Counted from the stretch's first letter, positions 15,602 through 24,200 are shown. The stretch: 34,948 bases of DNA from Anaerotruncus sp. (GCA_021770005.1 JAETRV010000026.1:1-34948); one strand, 5' to 3'. Numbers and translations are program-made. The notes: generated by a model not told the origin, from the letters alone.

Positions 15602-16987
15602 ATGAAAAAAGATGGAACTTTAGAGACCTTCGGTTCTGGGCCGGTTGCCGCAACCGTACTGAAAAACGCGATTCCTGCCATCCTCGCAATGCTGATGGTC
15701 CTGGTCTACAACCTGGCGGACACCTTCTTTATCGGGCAGACGCATGACGCCTATCAGGTTGCTGCCGTTTCGCTCGCCACTCCCGTTTTTTTAATCTTTA
15801 TGGCGCTCGGCACGGTGTTCGGCGTCGGCGGCACCTCGGTGATCTCCCGCGCGCTGGGGGAAAAACGGATGGACTACGCGCTGAAGGTCTCGGCGTTCTG
15901 CATGTGGTCCTGTGTCGCAGTCGGGCTAATGGTAGCCGTACTATTCTACCTCTTTATGGATGAACTGCTCCTGCTGATCGGAGCCAGCGCGGAAACCTGG
16001 GAGCTGACCAGAGATTATCTAAACATCGTGACCCTCTGCGGGCCGTTTGTACTGGTCGGGAACTGCTTTTCCAATATTCTGCGTGCGGAGGGGCAGCCAA
16101 CCCGGGCCATGACCGGTATGGTGCTCGGCAACCTCCTGAACGTTATCCTCGACCCGGTGATGATCCTCGGGTTCGGCTGGGGAACCGCTGGCGCGGCAAT
16201 CGCCACCGTTATCGGGAATATCGCGGGCGCGGCCTATTATCTGCTCTATTTCCTGCGGGGCAGCTCCAACCTGAGCATCAGCCTTTCGGAGTTTACCGTC
16301 CGGGACGGGGTCTGCCGTTCGGTGCTGGGAATCGGGGTGCCCGCCTCGCTCGGCTCCCTGCTGATGAGCGTTTCCCAGATCGTCACCAACAGCCTGATGT
16401 CCGGCTACGGCGATATGGCGATTGCGGGAATCGGGGTTGCCATGAAGGTCACCATGATGATCGGCATGGTGTCGATCGGGCTGGGACAGGGAATCCAGCC
16501 GCTTCTCGGCTACTGCATCGGCGCGAAAAACTGGGACCGCTACAGCAAAATTCTGCGGTTTTCGATGCTGCTTTCGCTGGGCATGGGGGTCGTGCTAACC
16601 GGCGCCTGCTACCTGTTCACCGATGCCATTGTCAGCGCGTTCCTGACCCAGCCCGCCGCCCTCGAATACGGCGTCCGGTTCGCCCGCATCCTGCTCTCAA
16701 CCGGGTTCCTGTTCGGGGTTTTCTACTGCCTCATCAATGCGCTTCAGGCGATGGGGGCCGCGGTCCCCTCGTTCTTCATCAATATCAGCCGCCAGGGGTT
16801 GATTTACATCCCTGCCCTCTTTCTGCTACAGCGGCTCATGGGCGCGGCTGGTCTGGTCTGGGCGCAGCCGGTCGCGGACCTGCTCTCCCTGCTGCTTGCC
16901 GCCCTGCTTTACGCCCTTGCGTTCACTAAACTGAAACAGGGCGCTGCCGGTACCAGGGGGATGATCCCCGCCGCAGACAGCATCTGA
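15602..16987 (+). CDS. MATE-family multidrug/cation antiporter (MarR-linked)
   Basis: A 461-aa, 12-helix exporter of the MATE (NorM/DinF/MepA-like) family that extrudes cationic compounds using Na+ or H+. Family features are AIPAILAMLMVLVYNLADTFFIG at the first helix, GGTSVISRALGE in the first half, and LGQGIQPLLGYCIGAKNWDR in the second half. AGGAG at 15587-15591 suits either the ATG at 15602 or a GTG at 15599. The MarR gene and a palindromic operator precede it. It ends at a strong terminator shared with nrdG. It is distinct from the second MATE gene at 24.9 kb. Confidence 0.93.
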   Translation: MKKDGTLETFGSGPVAATVLKNAIPAILAMLMVLVYNLADTFFIGQTHDAYQVAAVSLATPVFLIFMALGTVFGVGGTSVISRALGEKRMDYALKVSAFCMWSCVAVGLMVAVLFYLFMDELLLLIGASAETWELTRDYLNIVTLCGPFVLVGNCFSNILRAEGQPTRAMTGMVLGNLLNVILDPVMILGFGWGTAGAAIATVIGNIAGAAYYLLYFLRGSSNLSISLSEFTVRDGVCRSVLGIGVPASLGSLLMSVSQIVTNSLMSGYGDMAIAGIGVAMKVTMMIGMVSIGLGQGIQPLLGYCIGAKNWDRYSKILRFSMLLSLGMGVVLTGACYLFTDAIVSAFLTQPAALEYGVRFARILLSTGFLFGVFYCLINALQAMGAAVPSFFINISRQGLIYIPALFLLQRLMGAAGLVWAQPVADLLSLLLAALLYALAFTKLKQGAAGTRGMIPAADSI

Positions 16988-17005
16988 ACGGCGCCAGAAC
17001 CGCAG

Positions 17006-17051
17006 AAAAAAGGAGTTTGCAGAATCAGGAAGGTTCCGCAAACTCCTTTTT
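17006..17051. terminator. Bidirectional terminator overlapping the 3' end of nrdG
   Basis: Arms AAAAAGGAGTTTGC and GCAAACTCCTTTTT form a perfect 14-bp stem around a 17-base loop. A/T tracts at its base serve both the MATE gene (plus) and nrdG (minus). The last codons of nrdG and its TGA lie inside the hairpin. Confidence 0.85.
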
Positions 17052-17516
17052 CAAATCAATCAAACGCTGGTTGCTGCTCCCCCGGAACTGCAAGCTCAGG
17101 TCCCGCAGCGATTCGACATACCGCCCATCAATCAGCAGATCGCAGAGGCGGAGCAACCGCAGAACATCCGGCTCGGTTTTCCCCTTTTCGAGCAGCTCCT
17201 CGAAGGTGTAGCCCGAATAGGCTACGATATTTTTCCCAAGCGCCCGGACCCGCTCCCCCAGCTCGCAGAGGGCCGCTGCCTGGCAAAACGGCTCCCCACC
17301 CGAAAAGGTCACGCCGCTGAGCAGCGGGTCGGCCCCGATCTGCCGGAGGATTTTTTCGGTGTCGGCAAGATAGCCGCCCTCAAAGTCATGGGTATCCGGA
17401 TTGTGGCAGCCTGGGCAGTGGTGCGGGCAGCCCTGCACAAATACGACATACCGCATCCCCGGCCCGTCCACGATCGAATCGGAAATGCAGCCGGAGATCC
17501 GGAGCGGGATGCTCAC
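17025..17516 (-). CDS. nrdG: Class III ribonucleotide reductase activating enzyme (radical SAM)
   Basis: A 163-aa radical SAM protein that uses S-adenosylmethionine and a [4Fe-4S] cluster to install the glycyl radical on the anaerobic ribonucleotide reductase. The cluster motif is Cys30-x3-Cys34-x2-Cys37 in GCPHHCPGCHN, and TFSGGEPF is the SAM-binding GGE motif. The GTG start at 17516 overlaps the TGA of the preceding 60-aa ORF (GTGA), so the two are coupled. Order in the operon: nrdD, repeat, 60-aa glycyl-radical ORF, nrdG. Confidence 0.95.
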   Translation of the reverse strand: MSIPLRISGCISDSIVDGPGMRYVVFVQGCPHHCPGCHNPDTHDFEGGYLADTEKILRQIGADPLLSGVTFSGGEPFCQAAALCELGERVRALGKNIVAYSGYTFEELLEKGKTEPDVLRLLRLCDLLIDGRYVESLRDLSLQFRGSSNQRLIDLKKEFAEPS

Positions 17517-17695
17517 AGCTTCACTTCCCGGGTGACCGCATGTTTTACACGCTCGTTCACCTCGGCGCGCTTGGCGTTATTGAACCGGTCGAGGGTACCG
17601 ACCAGATAACCGGTGATCCGGCGGATCCGCTCAAAGCCGACCCCTTCGCCGACCATCATCTCGCTGTCGTTGTTCTGTACATTCAGATTTTCCAT
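17513..17695 (-). CDS. Stand-alone glycyl-radical-site polypeptide of class III ribonucleotide reductase
   Basis: A 60-aa protein whose residues ~20-52 (FERIRRITGYLVGTLDR, then FNNAKRAEVNERVKH) match the extreme C-terminus of ordinary NrdD proteins, where RVCGYL-type sequence holds the radical glycine (Gly580 in phage T4 NrdD). Here the equivalent is Gly29 in RRITGYL. It has its own ATG with AGGGAGG seven to eight bases upstream, and its stop overlaps nrdG, so it looks like a maintained gene and not debris. The upstream NrdD lacks this motif. It most likely completes NrdD in trans, or acts as a replaceable radical domain as GrcA (YfiD) does for pyruvate formate-lyase. Assignment of the motif is firm; the mode of action is inference. 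An upstream extension to 17824 would run through repeat sequence. Confidence 0.82.
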   Translation of the reverse strand: MENLNVQNNDSEMMVGEGVGFERIRRITGYLVGTLDRFNNAKRAEVNERVKHAVTREVKL

Positions 17696-17714
17696 GGTAA
17701 AACCTCCCTTTGGT

Positions 17715-17915
17715 CTTGTGACTTTAACAACTTGTTTCGCATCTTTGCAGGGGGCTTTTTCTCTTGTAAAAAGCCCCCTCTTGCCGCCCGAAGGGCGGCA
17801 ATTCACCCGAAAAATACGCTTCACAGGATAAAGTGTTCCGCCGCGTGCGCGCGGCGGCGGGGGCTCTGCCCCTCGACCCTGCGATTTTTTGAAAAAAATC
17901 GAGTAAAACTTTTAT
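17715..17915 (-). repeat. Hairpin-rich intergenic repeat, copy E, between nrdD and the glycyl-radical ORF
   Basis: Read on the minus strand: GAGTAAAACTTT/TTTTACTCGATTTTTTTC module next to the nrdD stop, GGGTCGAGGGGC-AGA-GCCCCC, the CGCA-loop hairpin (17838-17857, stem CCGCCGCG), CTTTATCCTGTGAAGCG, TTTTTCGGGTGAATTG, GCCGCCC-TTC-GGGCGGC (17781-17801), GGGGGCTTTTT-ACAAGAG-AAAAAGCCCCC (17750-17778), then TGCAAAGATGCGAAACAAG. It fills the gap between the two nrd genes and points toward the glycyl-radical ORF. Confidence 0.88.
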
Positions 17916-17917
17916 AT

Positions 17918-20239
17918 TTATTCCACCACCGAATTGGGGAGACGGGCGGCTTCCTCGTTCGGGTCACCGCAGTAGCCGCAATCCACGTTGCCGTTCCAGC
18001 AACCAAGCGAGCGCAGTTTTTCTACGCTGACCGCTTCCCCCTCATGCCGCCCGCACCGCGGGCAGACCTCGTCGATGATGCCGGTGTATCCACAGACCGG
18101 GTCCCGGTCGACCGGGTGGTTGATCGAGCCGTAGCCGATCCCGCACTCCTTCATATACCGCACGACCTGCTCAAATGCATCGAGGTTTTTCAGCGGGTCT
18201 CCATCCAGCTCGATATACGAGATATGTCCCGCATTGGTCAGCGCGTGGTAGGGCGCTTCCAATCGGATCTTCTCGCTGGCCGAGATGTTGTAATAAACCG
18301 GGATATGGAATGAATTGGTGTAGAAATCGTGGTCGGTGACCCCTTCGATCTCGCCATACAGTTTCCGGTCGATCCGCACAAACCGTCCCGCAAGCCCTTC
18401 TGCGGGGGTTGCAAGCAGCGTGTAGTTGAAGCCGGTCTCCCGGGTTGCGTCGTCCATCCGCTTGCGCATATGCCCAATGATATCAAGGCCGAGGTTCTGC
18501 GCGTACTCGCTCTCCCCGTGGTGCTGGCCGATCAGCGCCTTGAGCGTCTCCGCCAGGCCGATGAACCCGACCGACAGGGTGCCATGCTTGAGCACCTCCC
18601 CCACCTCGTCGTCCGGGCCGAGCTTGTCGGAATCGATCCAGATTCCCTGCCCCATCAGGAACGGGAAGTTGCGGACCTTCTTTTTCGCCTGAATCTGGTA
18701 CCGCTCCATCAGCTGGTCGATCACAAGGTCGATCTTGCGGTCCAGCTCCTCGAAGAAAAAGTCGATGTCCCCTTTGGCGCGGATCGCAATCCGCGGCAGG
18801 TTGATCGAGGTAAAGCTGAGGTTCCCGCGCCCGTTGACGATCTCGCGCGAGCGGTCATGGCAGTTGCCGATCACGCGGGTACGGCAGCCCATATAGGCGA
18901 TCTCGGTTTCGGGGTGCCCAGGCTTGTAATACTGAAGGTTGTACGGCGCGTCCAGAAAGCTGAAGTTCGGGAACAGCCGCTTGGCCGATACCCGGCAGGC
19001 GAGCTTAAACAGGTCATAGTTGGGGTCCCCCGGGTTGAAGCTGACCCCTTCCTTCACCTTAAAAATATGGATCGGGAAGATGGCGGTTTCCCCGTGTCCC
19101 AGGCCGGCGTCGGTCGCCAGAAGGATTGCTTCGGTCGCCATCCGGCCTTCGGGCGAGGTATCGGTCCCATAGTTGAGGGACGAGAACGGCACCTGTGCGC
19201 CCGCGCGGGAGTGCATGGTGTTCAGGTTATGGACCAACGCCTCCATCGCCTGATAGGTTGCCCGTTTGGTTTCCTGATATGCTTGCTCCACAGCAAACGC
19301 CTGCGCCTTCATCAGGGTCGGCTCGTCGGCAAATCCCGCCAGCTCGGGCAGCTCCAGGTCGCGGTAGCCGTTGTCATCCGCCAGCACCGGATAGAGCCCA
19401 TGTGCCGCGTGGACCTTTTCCCGGACCGCCTTGGTGGCCTCGTCCGCATTTTCCAGCCCGACAAGCAGTTCGAGCGCCTTGGCAAGATTGCGGGAATAGA
19501 GCTTGCGGTAGGTCTTTCGGACCCCGTGTGCCATTCCATAGTCAAAATTCGGGATGCTCTGCCCGCCATGCTGGTCGTTCTGGTTGGACTGGATCGCAAT
19601 ACAGGCGAGCGCGGTGTAGCTTTGAATGTCGTTCGGCTCCCGCAGGAACCCGTGTCCTGGGCAGAACCCGCCCCGAAACAGCTTTTCAATGTCGATCTGG
19701 CAGCAGGTGGTGGTCAGCGTGAGGAAATCAAGGTCATGGATATGTATGTCACCCTCAAGATGTGCTTTTGAATGGACCGGGTTGAGCACAAACATGTGAT
19801 AAAACTGTTTTGCGCCCTCCGAGCCGTATTTCAGCATGGTGCCCATCGCGGTGTCCCCATCGATGTTGGCGTTTTCCCGCTTGACATCATTTTCCCCTGC
19901 GGACTGATAGGTCAGTTCCTCGTAGGTTTTCATCAGGCGGGTATTCATGTCGCGGATACGGGTGCGCTGCGCCCGGTAGAGGATATATTCCTTAGCGGTG
20001 CGGGCGTGGCCGGATTCGACCAGCTGGTATTCTACCGCATCCTGCACCTCTTCGACCGTGGGCGGGTTGTCGTCCGTGTGGGCCTGTTCCACATGCTTGA
20101 CCACCAGTTCCGCCAGTTCCCGGGCAGTCTGCCGGTCGTTGCCGCCGAGCGCCTGCGCCGCTTTGAAAATCGCGTCGGTGATCTTATCAATGTCAAACAG
20201 CACGCACCGTCCGTCGCGCTTGACAATGGTGTTAATCAT
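17918..20239 (-). CDS. nrdD: Anaerobic (class III) ribonucleoside-triphosphate reductase, large subunit lacking the glycyl-radical end
   Basis: A 773-aa reductase making dNTPs from NTPs without oxygen. Residues 1-~95 are an ATP-cone (VKRDGRCVLFDIDKI), the allosteric on/off domain. The catalytic barrel includes DIHIHDLDF, NDQHGGQSIPNFDYGMA and YMGCRTRVIGNCHD, the last probably holding the thiyl-radical cysteine. The C-terminal part has several cysteines (VCGYTG, CPRCG, CGYCG), consistent with the family's zinc site, and ends in EEAARLPNSVVE. No R-x-x-GYL glycyl-radical motif is present; it is supplied by the separate ORF at 17513-17695. Two ATGs are adjacent; the one at 20239 has AGGAG at seven bases. 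NrdR-like boxes lie upstream. Confidence 0.95.
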   Translation of the reverse strand: MINTIVKRDGRCVLFDIDKITDAIFKAAQALGGNDRQTARELAELVVKHVEQAHTDDNPPTVEEVQDAVEYQLVESGHARTAKEYILYRAQRTRIRDMNTRLMKTYEELTYQSAGENDVKRENANIDGDTAMGTMLKYGSEGAKQFYHMFVLNPVHSKAHLEGDIHIHDLDFLTLTTTCCQIDIEKLFRGGFCPGHGFLREPNDIQSYTALACIAIQSNQNDQHGGQSIPNFDYGMAHGVRKTYRKLYSRNLAKALELLVGLENADEATKAVREKVHAAHGLYPVLADDNGYRDLELPELAGFADEPTLMKAQAFAVEQAYQETKRATYQAMEALVHNLNTMHSRAGAQVPFSSLNYGTDTSPEGRMATEAILLATDAGLGHGETAIFPIHIFKVKEGVSFNPGDPNYDLFKLACRVSAKRLFPNFSFLDAPYNLQYYKPGHPETEIAYMGCRTRVIGNCHDRSREIVNGRGNLSFTSINLPRIAIRAKGDIDFFFEELDRKIDLVIDQLMERYQIQAKKKVRNFPFLMGQGIWIDSDKLGPDDEVGEVLKHGTLSVGFIGLAETLKALIGQHHGESEYAQNLGLDIIGHMRKRMDDATRETGFNYTLLATPAEGLAGRFVRIDRKLYGEIEGVTDHDFYTNSFHIPVYYNISASEKIRLEAPYHALTNAGHISYIELDGDPLKNLDAFEQVVRYMKECGIGYGSINHPVDRDPVCGYTGIIDEVCPRCGRHEGEAVSVEKLRSLGCWNGNVDCGYCGDPNEEAARLPNSVVE

Positions 20240-20261
20240 CATTCCACTCCTTGTCCAAACT

Positions 20262-20304
20262 ACTACATATATGTATTGAAAAAATACACACTACTAAATA
20301 TTGT
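20262..20304. promoter_or_regulatory. Pair of NrdR-box-like sites upstream of nrdD
   Basis: ACTAAATATTGT (20293-20304) matches the NrdR core ACwATATATwGT at 11 of 12 positions. ACTACATATATG (20262-20273) matches at 9 of 12, and an overlapping TACATATATGTA is a perfect palindrome. The two are 31 bp centre to centre, the usual three-turn spacing of paired NrdR boxes. NrdR is not in the window. The remaining AT-rich sequence to 20547 probably holds the promoter, but I cannot fix it; no gene is seen there. Confidence 0.55.
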
Positions 20305-20547
20305 AATTCCGAAATGCTATCGTAATTTATTTTAGTAGATTCAAGAGGTTCTGTCAATGGGTTCGAAACACATTTTTTAGTACAATTTCACGCGGGAAAA
20401 CACAATATCTTGTATAAAATACGAATATCTGACAAAAATATACCAAATAAGTGCATTTTAAAGGTCACTTATTGGCGGTTTGTCCAAAATTTTTGCCGCA
20501 ATTTTGTCGGCGCAATCCCCGGAAAGGTAAAGTGGAATTTTCTTCCT

Positions 20548-20582
20548 GAAAAATACAGCCCACAGCCGGAAGGCTGTGGGCT
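20548..20582 (-). terminator. Rho-independent terminator of the GH13 gene
   Basis: A perfect 11-bp stem (AGCCCACAGCC / GGCTGTGGGCT) with a four-base loop, followed on the minus strand by GTATTTTT. It lies about 105 bases past the stop at 20687. Confidence 0.85.
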
Positions 20583-20686
20583 GGTTGGGAGGATTCCAAC
20601 AGCGTCTTTCTGGTTTTTGCGGGGCTTCTTGGAGGGTATGTTCTTTTGGGGTTCCGGACCGGAACCCGGCTAACGCGGGAGCACGC

Positions 20687-22357
20687 TTACACGCGGCGCT
20701 CCCGCAGAATAACCGACTGGTAAGGCGCCAGGACCAGCGCCCCATTTTCGATCCGGACTGCGTTTTGGGTATGCCAAACAGGCTCCATACCCTCCTGGGG
20801 CAGAGGCTCGCACACCGCCTCACCGCCCAGGTTGAACCAGCAGCACAGGGATTCCTTGTCCGTAAACCGGCGGTAGGCGATGACCATCTCCTTTGCAGGC
20901 AGCGGCTCGATCTCCCCATAGATCAGGCAATCCCGATAGGGGCCGCTCTGACGGAACGCAATCAGGCTCTTGAAAAAGTGCCATACGCTGTCCGGGTCGC
21001 TCTGCTGCGCCTGCGCGTTGATGGCCGGATACTCCTCCGCCATGCCCAGCCAGGGTTTGGCCTGTGAAAATCCGCCGTACCGCTCTCCATTCCATGGGAA
21101 CGGGGTGCGGGAGTTGTCCCGGCTGCGGCGGTTGGCAAACTCGAGCGCCTCCGCCTCCGAAAATCCCTCCTGCATCGAGCGGGCGTATTGGTCAATGGCG
21201 CAGAGGTCGTCAAACGCACTGATCCCGTTCCTCTTGCAGTTGACCATGCCCAGTTCCTGCCCTTGATAGATGAAGGGGGTGCCGCGCAGCAAAAAGTACA
21301 TCGCTGCCAGCGTTTTGACCGCATCCGGATTGTGCTGGGCTTCCTTCAGATATTTGGTGGGCGAGCGGGGCTGGTCGTGGTTTTCGAGGAAGTTGGCTGC
21401 CCAGCCGCATTTCTGCACCGCCACCTGACAGGCCATGATCTTCCGATTCAATTCCGGGATGGTCCATTCCACAGGGCGGAACCATTCCCCACCAGGGCCG
21501 ATATCCAGGTCCGCATAGTTGAAATCGAAGATCATCGAGAAATGCCCATCCGGGCCGATGAAAGCATCCAGCTGGTCATAGGGGACGCCGGGCGCTTCCG
21601 CAACTGTGAAGCACTGGTACCGGTCGAAGGTGTTCTCCCGCAGCTCATGCAGAAATTCGTTGATGCCCGGTTGGTTGAGCGCCCCGCAGGCGCAGACCGC
21701 CCGTCCATCGACGCCGTCCGGCTCCCCGTCGCGCCAGGTCAGGTCTTTCTTGATGTAGGTGATCGCATCGAGGCGGAACCCGGCAATCCCCTTGTCCAGC
21801 CACCAATTGACCATCTCATACAGCTTTTGACGCAAAGCCGGATTCTCCCAGTTCAGGTCCGGCTGCTTCTTCGCAAACGTATGGAAATAGTACTCGTCCC
21901 GGCCGGGCACCGGCTCCCATACGCTGCCGCCAAAACAGGAGCGCCAGTTGTTGGGCGGGGTGCTCCCCTTTTGGAAGATGTAATAATCGTGGTATGGGCT
22001 GTCCGGGTCGGCCAGCGCCTTCTGGAACCACTCGTGTTCATCCGAGGTATGGTTGATGACCAGGTCGATCACGATCTTGATCCCACGCTGTCCGGCCTGG
22101 GCAATCAGCTCGTCCAGGTCCTCCATACTGCCGAACTCGGGCGCAATCGCCTGATAATCCGAGATGTCATATCCGTTGTCGTTCATCGGCGAGCGGTAGA
22201 ACGGGCAGATCCACAGCATGGTCACGCCCAGCTCCTGCAAATAGGGGAGCTTTTGGGTGATCCCCTTGAGGTCTCCGATTCCGTCGTTGTTGCTGTCGTA
22301 AAAGCTTTTGGGGTAGATCTGATAAACGATCTCCTCCTGCCACCATCTTTTTTCCAT
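20687..22357 (-). CDS. GH13 alpha-glucosidase (oligo-1,6-glucosidase / dextran glucosidase type)
   Basis: A 556-aa cytoplasmic glycoside hydrolase of the GH13 oligo-1,6-glucosidase group (MalL/DexB-like), releasing glucose from alpha-linked oligosaccharides. It begins WWQEEIVYQIYPKSFYDSN, typical of the group. Catalytic residues are Asp197 (GFRLDAI), Glu254 (TVAEAPG) and Asp328 (ENHDQPR); DGIGDLKGI and VINHTSDEH are the calcium/region I signatures. No signal peptide is present. The ATG at 22357 has AAGGGG upstream; codons upstream in frame are ignored because the promoter lies there. It is monocistronic. The neighbouring substrate-binding lipoprotein is of peptide type, so no dedicated sugar transporter is evident. 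Confidence 0.94.
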   Translation of the reverse strand: MEKRWWQEEIVYQIYPKSFYDSNNDGIGDLKGITQKLPYLQELGVTMLWICPFYRSPMNDNGYDISDYQAIAPEFGSMEDLDELIAQAGQRGIKIVIDLVINHTSDEHEWFQKALADPDSPYHDYYIFQKGSTPPNNWRSCFGGSVWEPVPGRDEYYFHTFAKKQPDLNWENPALRQKLYEMVNWWLDKGIAGFRLDAITYIKKDLTWRDGEPDGVDGRAVCACGALNQPGINEFLHELRENTFDRYQCFTVAEAPGVPYDQLDAFIGPDGHFSMIFDFNYADLDIGPGGEWFRPVEWTIPELNRKIMACQVAVQKCGWAANFLENHDQPRSPTKYLKEAQHNPDAVKTLAAMYFLLRGTPFIYQGQELGMVNCKRNGISAFDDLCAIDQYARSMQEGFSEAEALEFANRRSRDNSRTPFPWNGERYGGFSQAKPWLGMAEEYPAINAQAQQSDPDSVWHFFKSLIAFRQSGPYRDCLIYGEIEPLPAKEMVIAYRRFTDKESLCCWFNLGGEAVCEPLPQEGMEPVWHTQNAVRIENGALVLAPYQSVILRERRV

Positions 22358-22423
22358 TCTGACGACCCCTTTCCAGATTTTCTGTGGGACAAAGGGCACC
22401 CCTCCCCACAGGGACCAGATTCG

Positions 22424-22451
22424 ATTATAACAGAGAATTCCAGAAAGTCCA
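22424..22451 (-). promoter_or_regulatory. Promoter of the GH13 gene
   Basis: On the minus strand TGGACT (22446-22451), a 16-base spacer and a perfect TATAAT (22424-22429), 66 bases before the start codon. Confidence 0.75.
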
Positions 22452-22540
22452 GAGACCTGCCGCACAAAATAATATCCCAACCTTCCGTCCGCCTTTCCAA
22501 AAGCGGCGGGGTTGGCCGCGGGGTCCCTGACGCCCGCGGC

Positions 22541-24166
22541 TCACTTCTTTTGGGCGTCCTGGAACCGCATCCCCGCGAGAAACGGCGAAAACGCGATCCC
22601 CGAAACCCCCGGGGCAACCGCATAATAGGAGGTCTCGAAAAAGAGCGGGACCACCGGGCAATCATAGAGCAGGCGCTGCTCCGCCTCCTTATAGATCGGG
22701 TAGAGCTGGTCTACCGGGATGAGCGCCGCGCTGGACACCAGCTCCTCAAACGGCTGGCTTTCATAGCCGGTGAAATTCTGTGACGATCCCGCGCGGAAAC
22801 GGGAAAACACCGCCTCGGGGGAGGAATAGGAGACAGTCAGCGGCAGGATGGCCGCCTGATAATCCCCCATAGAAACCCGCTCCAACAGCTCCTTGCGGGG
22901 AAGCCGCACGAGGGTGGTGTAGATCGAAAGGTTGTTTTGCAGCCCCTGCTGGATATATCCCGCTAAAAGCGGCAGGTTGCCCTCATCGCAAACCAGGATC
23001 TCCCGCAGTTCGGGCTCGTCCCCCTGTTCGAGCGTTTCGGCATAATACTGCCGGGCCAGGAACGGGCTGTAGACGGTTGGCGAAAGCTCCCCGGCGAACG
23101 AACGGAACGATTCCCCGGACGAGGAAACTGCCGGCGGGATCAGGACGCTGGTGGCCCGGAGGTTTTCGGTGAGATAGGTTGAGAACCTGTCCCGGTCGAC
23201 GGTGTGCGCCACCGCCCGGCTGAAGCTGTGGCCCTCGGTCCCCAGCTTGTCCTGGTTGAGCGCCAGCACCCAGACGGTATCCTCAAACGAGGTCACCGAA
23301 CAGCCTGCCTTTTCCATCTCGGCAAGATGCCCATAGTCGATCGCATAAGCGTCGGTGTCCCCATTCAGGAACCGCGCCAGCGGGTCAAACGATTCGCTGT
23401 TTGGGAAATAAAAGTTTACCCCGAACGCACGCACCGGCAGGTCCTCCCGGTAGACCTCACTGCGGCGCAGGGCGATTGCGGTGTCGTTGTTCCAGATCGA
23501 GACGTAAAATGGCCCGTTGCTCATCAGGGTATCGACATCCAGCCCATACCGCCCGCGGGTGCTCTCGTAGAATGCCTGGTTGCAGGGCATGGCGGCGCTG
23601 GATGCAAGCAGCTCGGGGAGCTGCCGGTTGGGCTGGGAAAGGGTAATTTCGAGGGTGTAGTCCCCGTCTGCACGCACCCCCAGCATCCGGTTGCTCATCT
23701 TTCCGGCGAGAATCTCGGGGGCGTTGCGGATGCAGAGAAAATGCGCGGCAAGTTCGCTCATATGGTTTTCGTCGAACAGCCGCCGCAGGGCGAACACAAA
23801 GTCGTGCGCGGTGACCGGGGTCCCCTCCGGGTCGACCCACCGGGCGGGGTTGGAGGTCCACACCCCCTTTTCGGAGGGGGAACGGTTCCAGCGGATGCCC
23901 TGCCGGATCTGGAAGGTATAGACCAGCCCATCCGGGGAGACGGTCCATGTCTGCGCAAGGCATGGCTCCACCTCGCCCGAAGGGAGCTGCCGGAACAGCC
24001 CTTCAAACACATTGGATACGATCATGCTGGCAGTGGTATCGGTCACAAACTGCGGGTCCAGGCTGGCGACCGGGGCCGGTATATCATATTTCAGGATGCT
24101 GCCCTTTGCGCCGCAAGCCGAAAACAGCAGGCAGAAGGTCAGCAGAAGCGGGATCAGGCGTTTCAT
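22541..24166 (-). CDS. Peptide-type ABC transporter substrate-binding lipoprotein (SBP family 5), orphan
   Basis: A 541-aa extracytoplasmic lipoprotein: signal peptide with lipobox FSAC (Cys18), then the family 5 (OppA/DppA-like) fold. Signs include ASLDPQFVTDTTASMIVSNVFEGLF at the start, YTFQIRQGIRWNRS, the SNGPFYVSIWNND segment, and FSRAVAHTVDRDRF. It should bind oligopeptides or related solutes. No permease or ATPase genes are adjacent, so it either serves a transporter encoded elsewhere or has a sensing role. The ATG at 24166 is preferred to a TTG at 24184; both have only weak ribosome sites. A 59-bp MITE-like element sits between its promoter and start. Confidence 0.9.
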   Translation of the reverse strand: MKRLIPLLLTFCLLFSACGAKGSILKYDIPAPVASLDPQFVTDTTASMIVSNVFEGLFRQLPSGEVEPCLAQTWTVSPDGLVYTFQIRQGIRWNRSPSEKGVWTSNPARWVDPEGTPVTAHDFVFALRRLFDENHMSELAAHFLCIRNAPEILAGKMSNRMLGVRADGDYTLEITLSQPNRQLPELLASSAAMPCNQAFYESTRGRYGLDVDTLMSNGPFYVSIWNNDTAIALRRSEVYREDLPVRAFGVNFYFPNSESFDPLARFLNGDTDAYAIDYGHLAEMEKAGCSVTSFEDTVWVLALNQDKLGTEGHSFSRAVAHTVDRDRFSTYLTENLRATSVLIPPAVSSSGESFRSFAGELSPTVYSPFLARQYYAETLEQGDEPELREILVCDEGNLPLLAGYIQQGLQNNLSIYTTLVRLPRKELLERVSMGDYQAAILPLTVSYSSPEAVFSRFRAGSSQNFTGYESQPFEELVSSAALIPVDQLYPIYKEAEQRLLYDCPVVPLFFETSYYAVAPGVSGIAFSPFLAGMRFQDAQKK

Positions 24167-24200
24167 AAGCAGTCTCTTTCTCAAAATCTGAAATAAGGTG

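Noticed and set aside
17513-17824. A longer 103-aa form of the glycyl-radical ORF
   Set aside because: The extra N-terminal residues are translated from the hairpin repeat; the ATG at 17695 has a strong ribosome site and family similarity begins after it.
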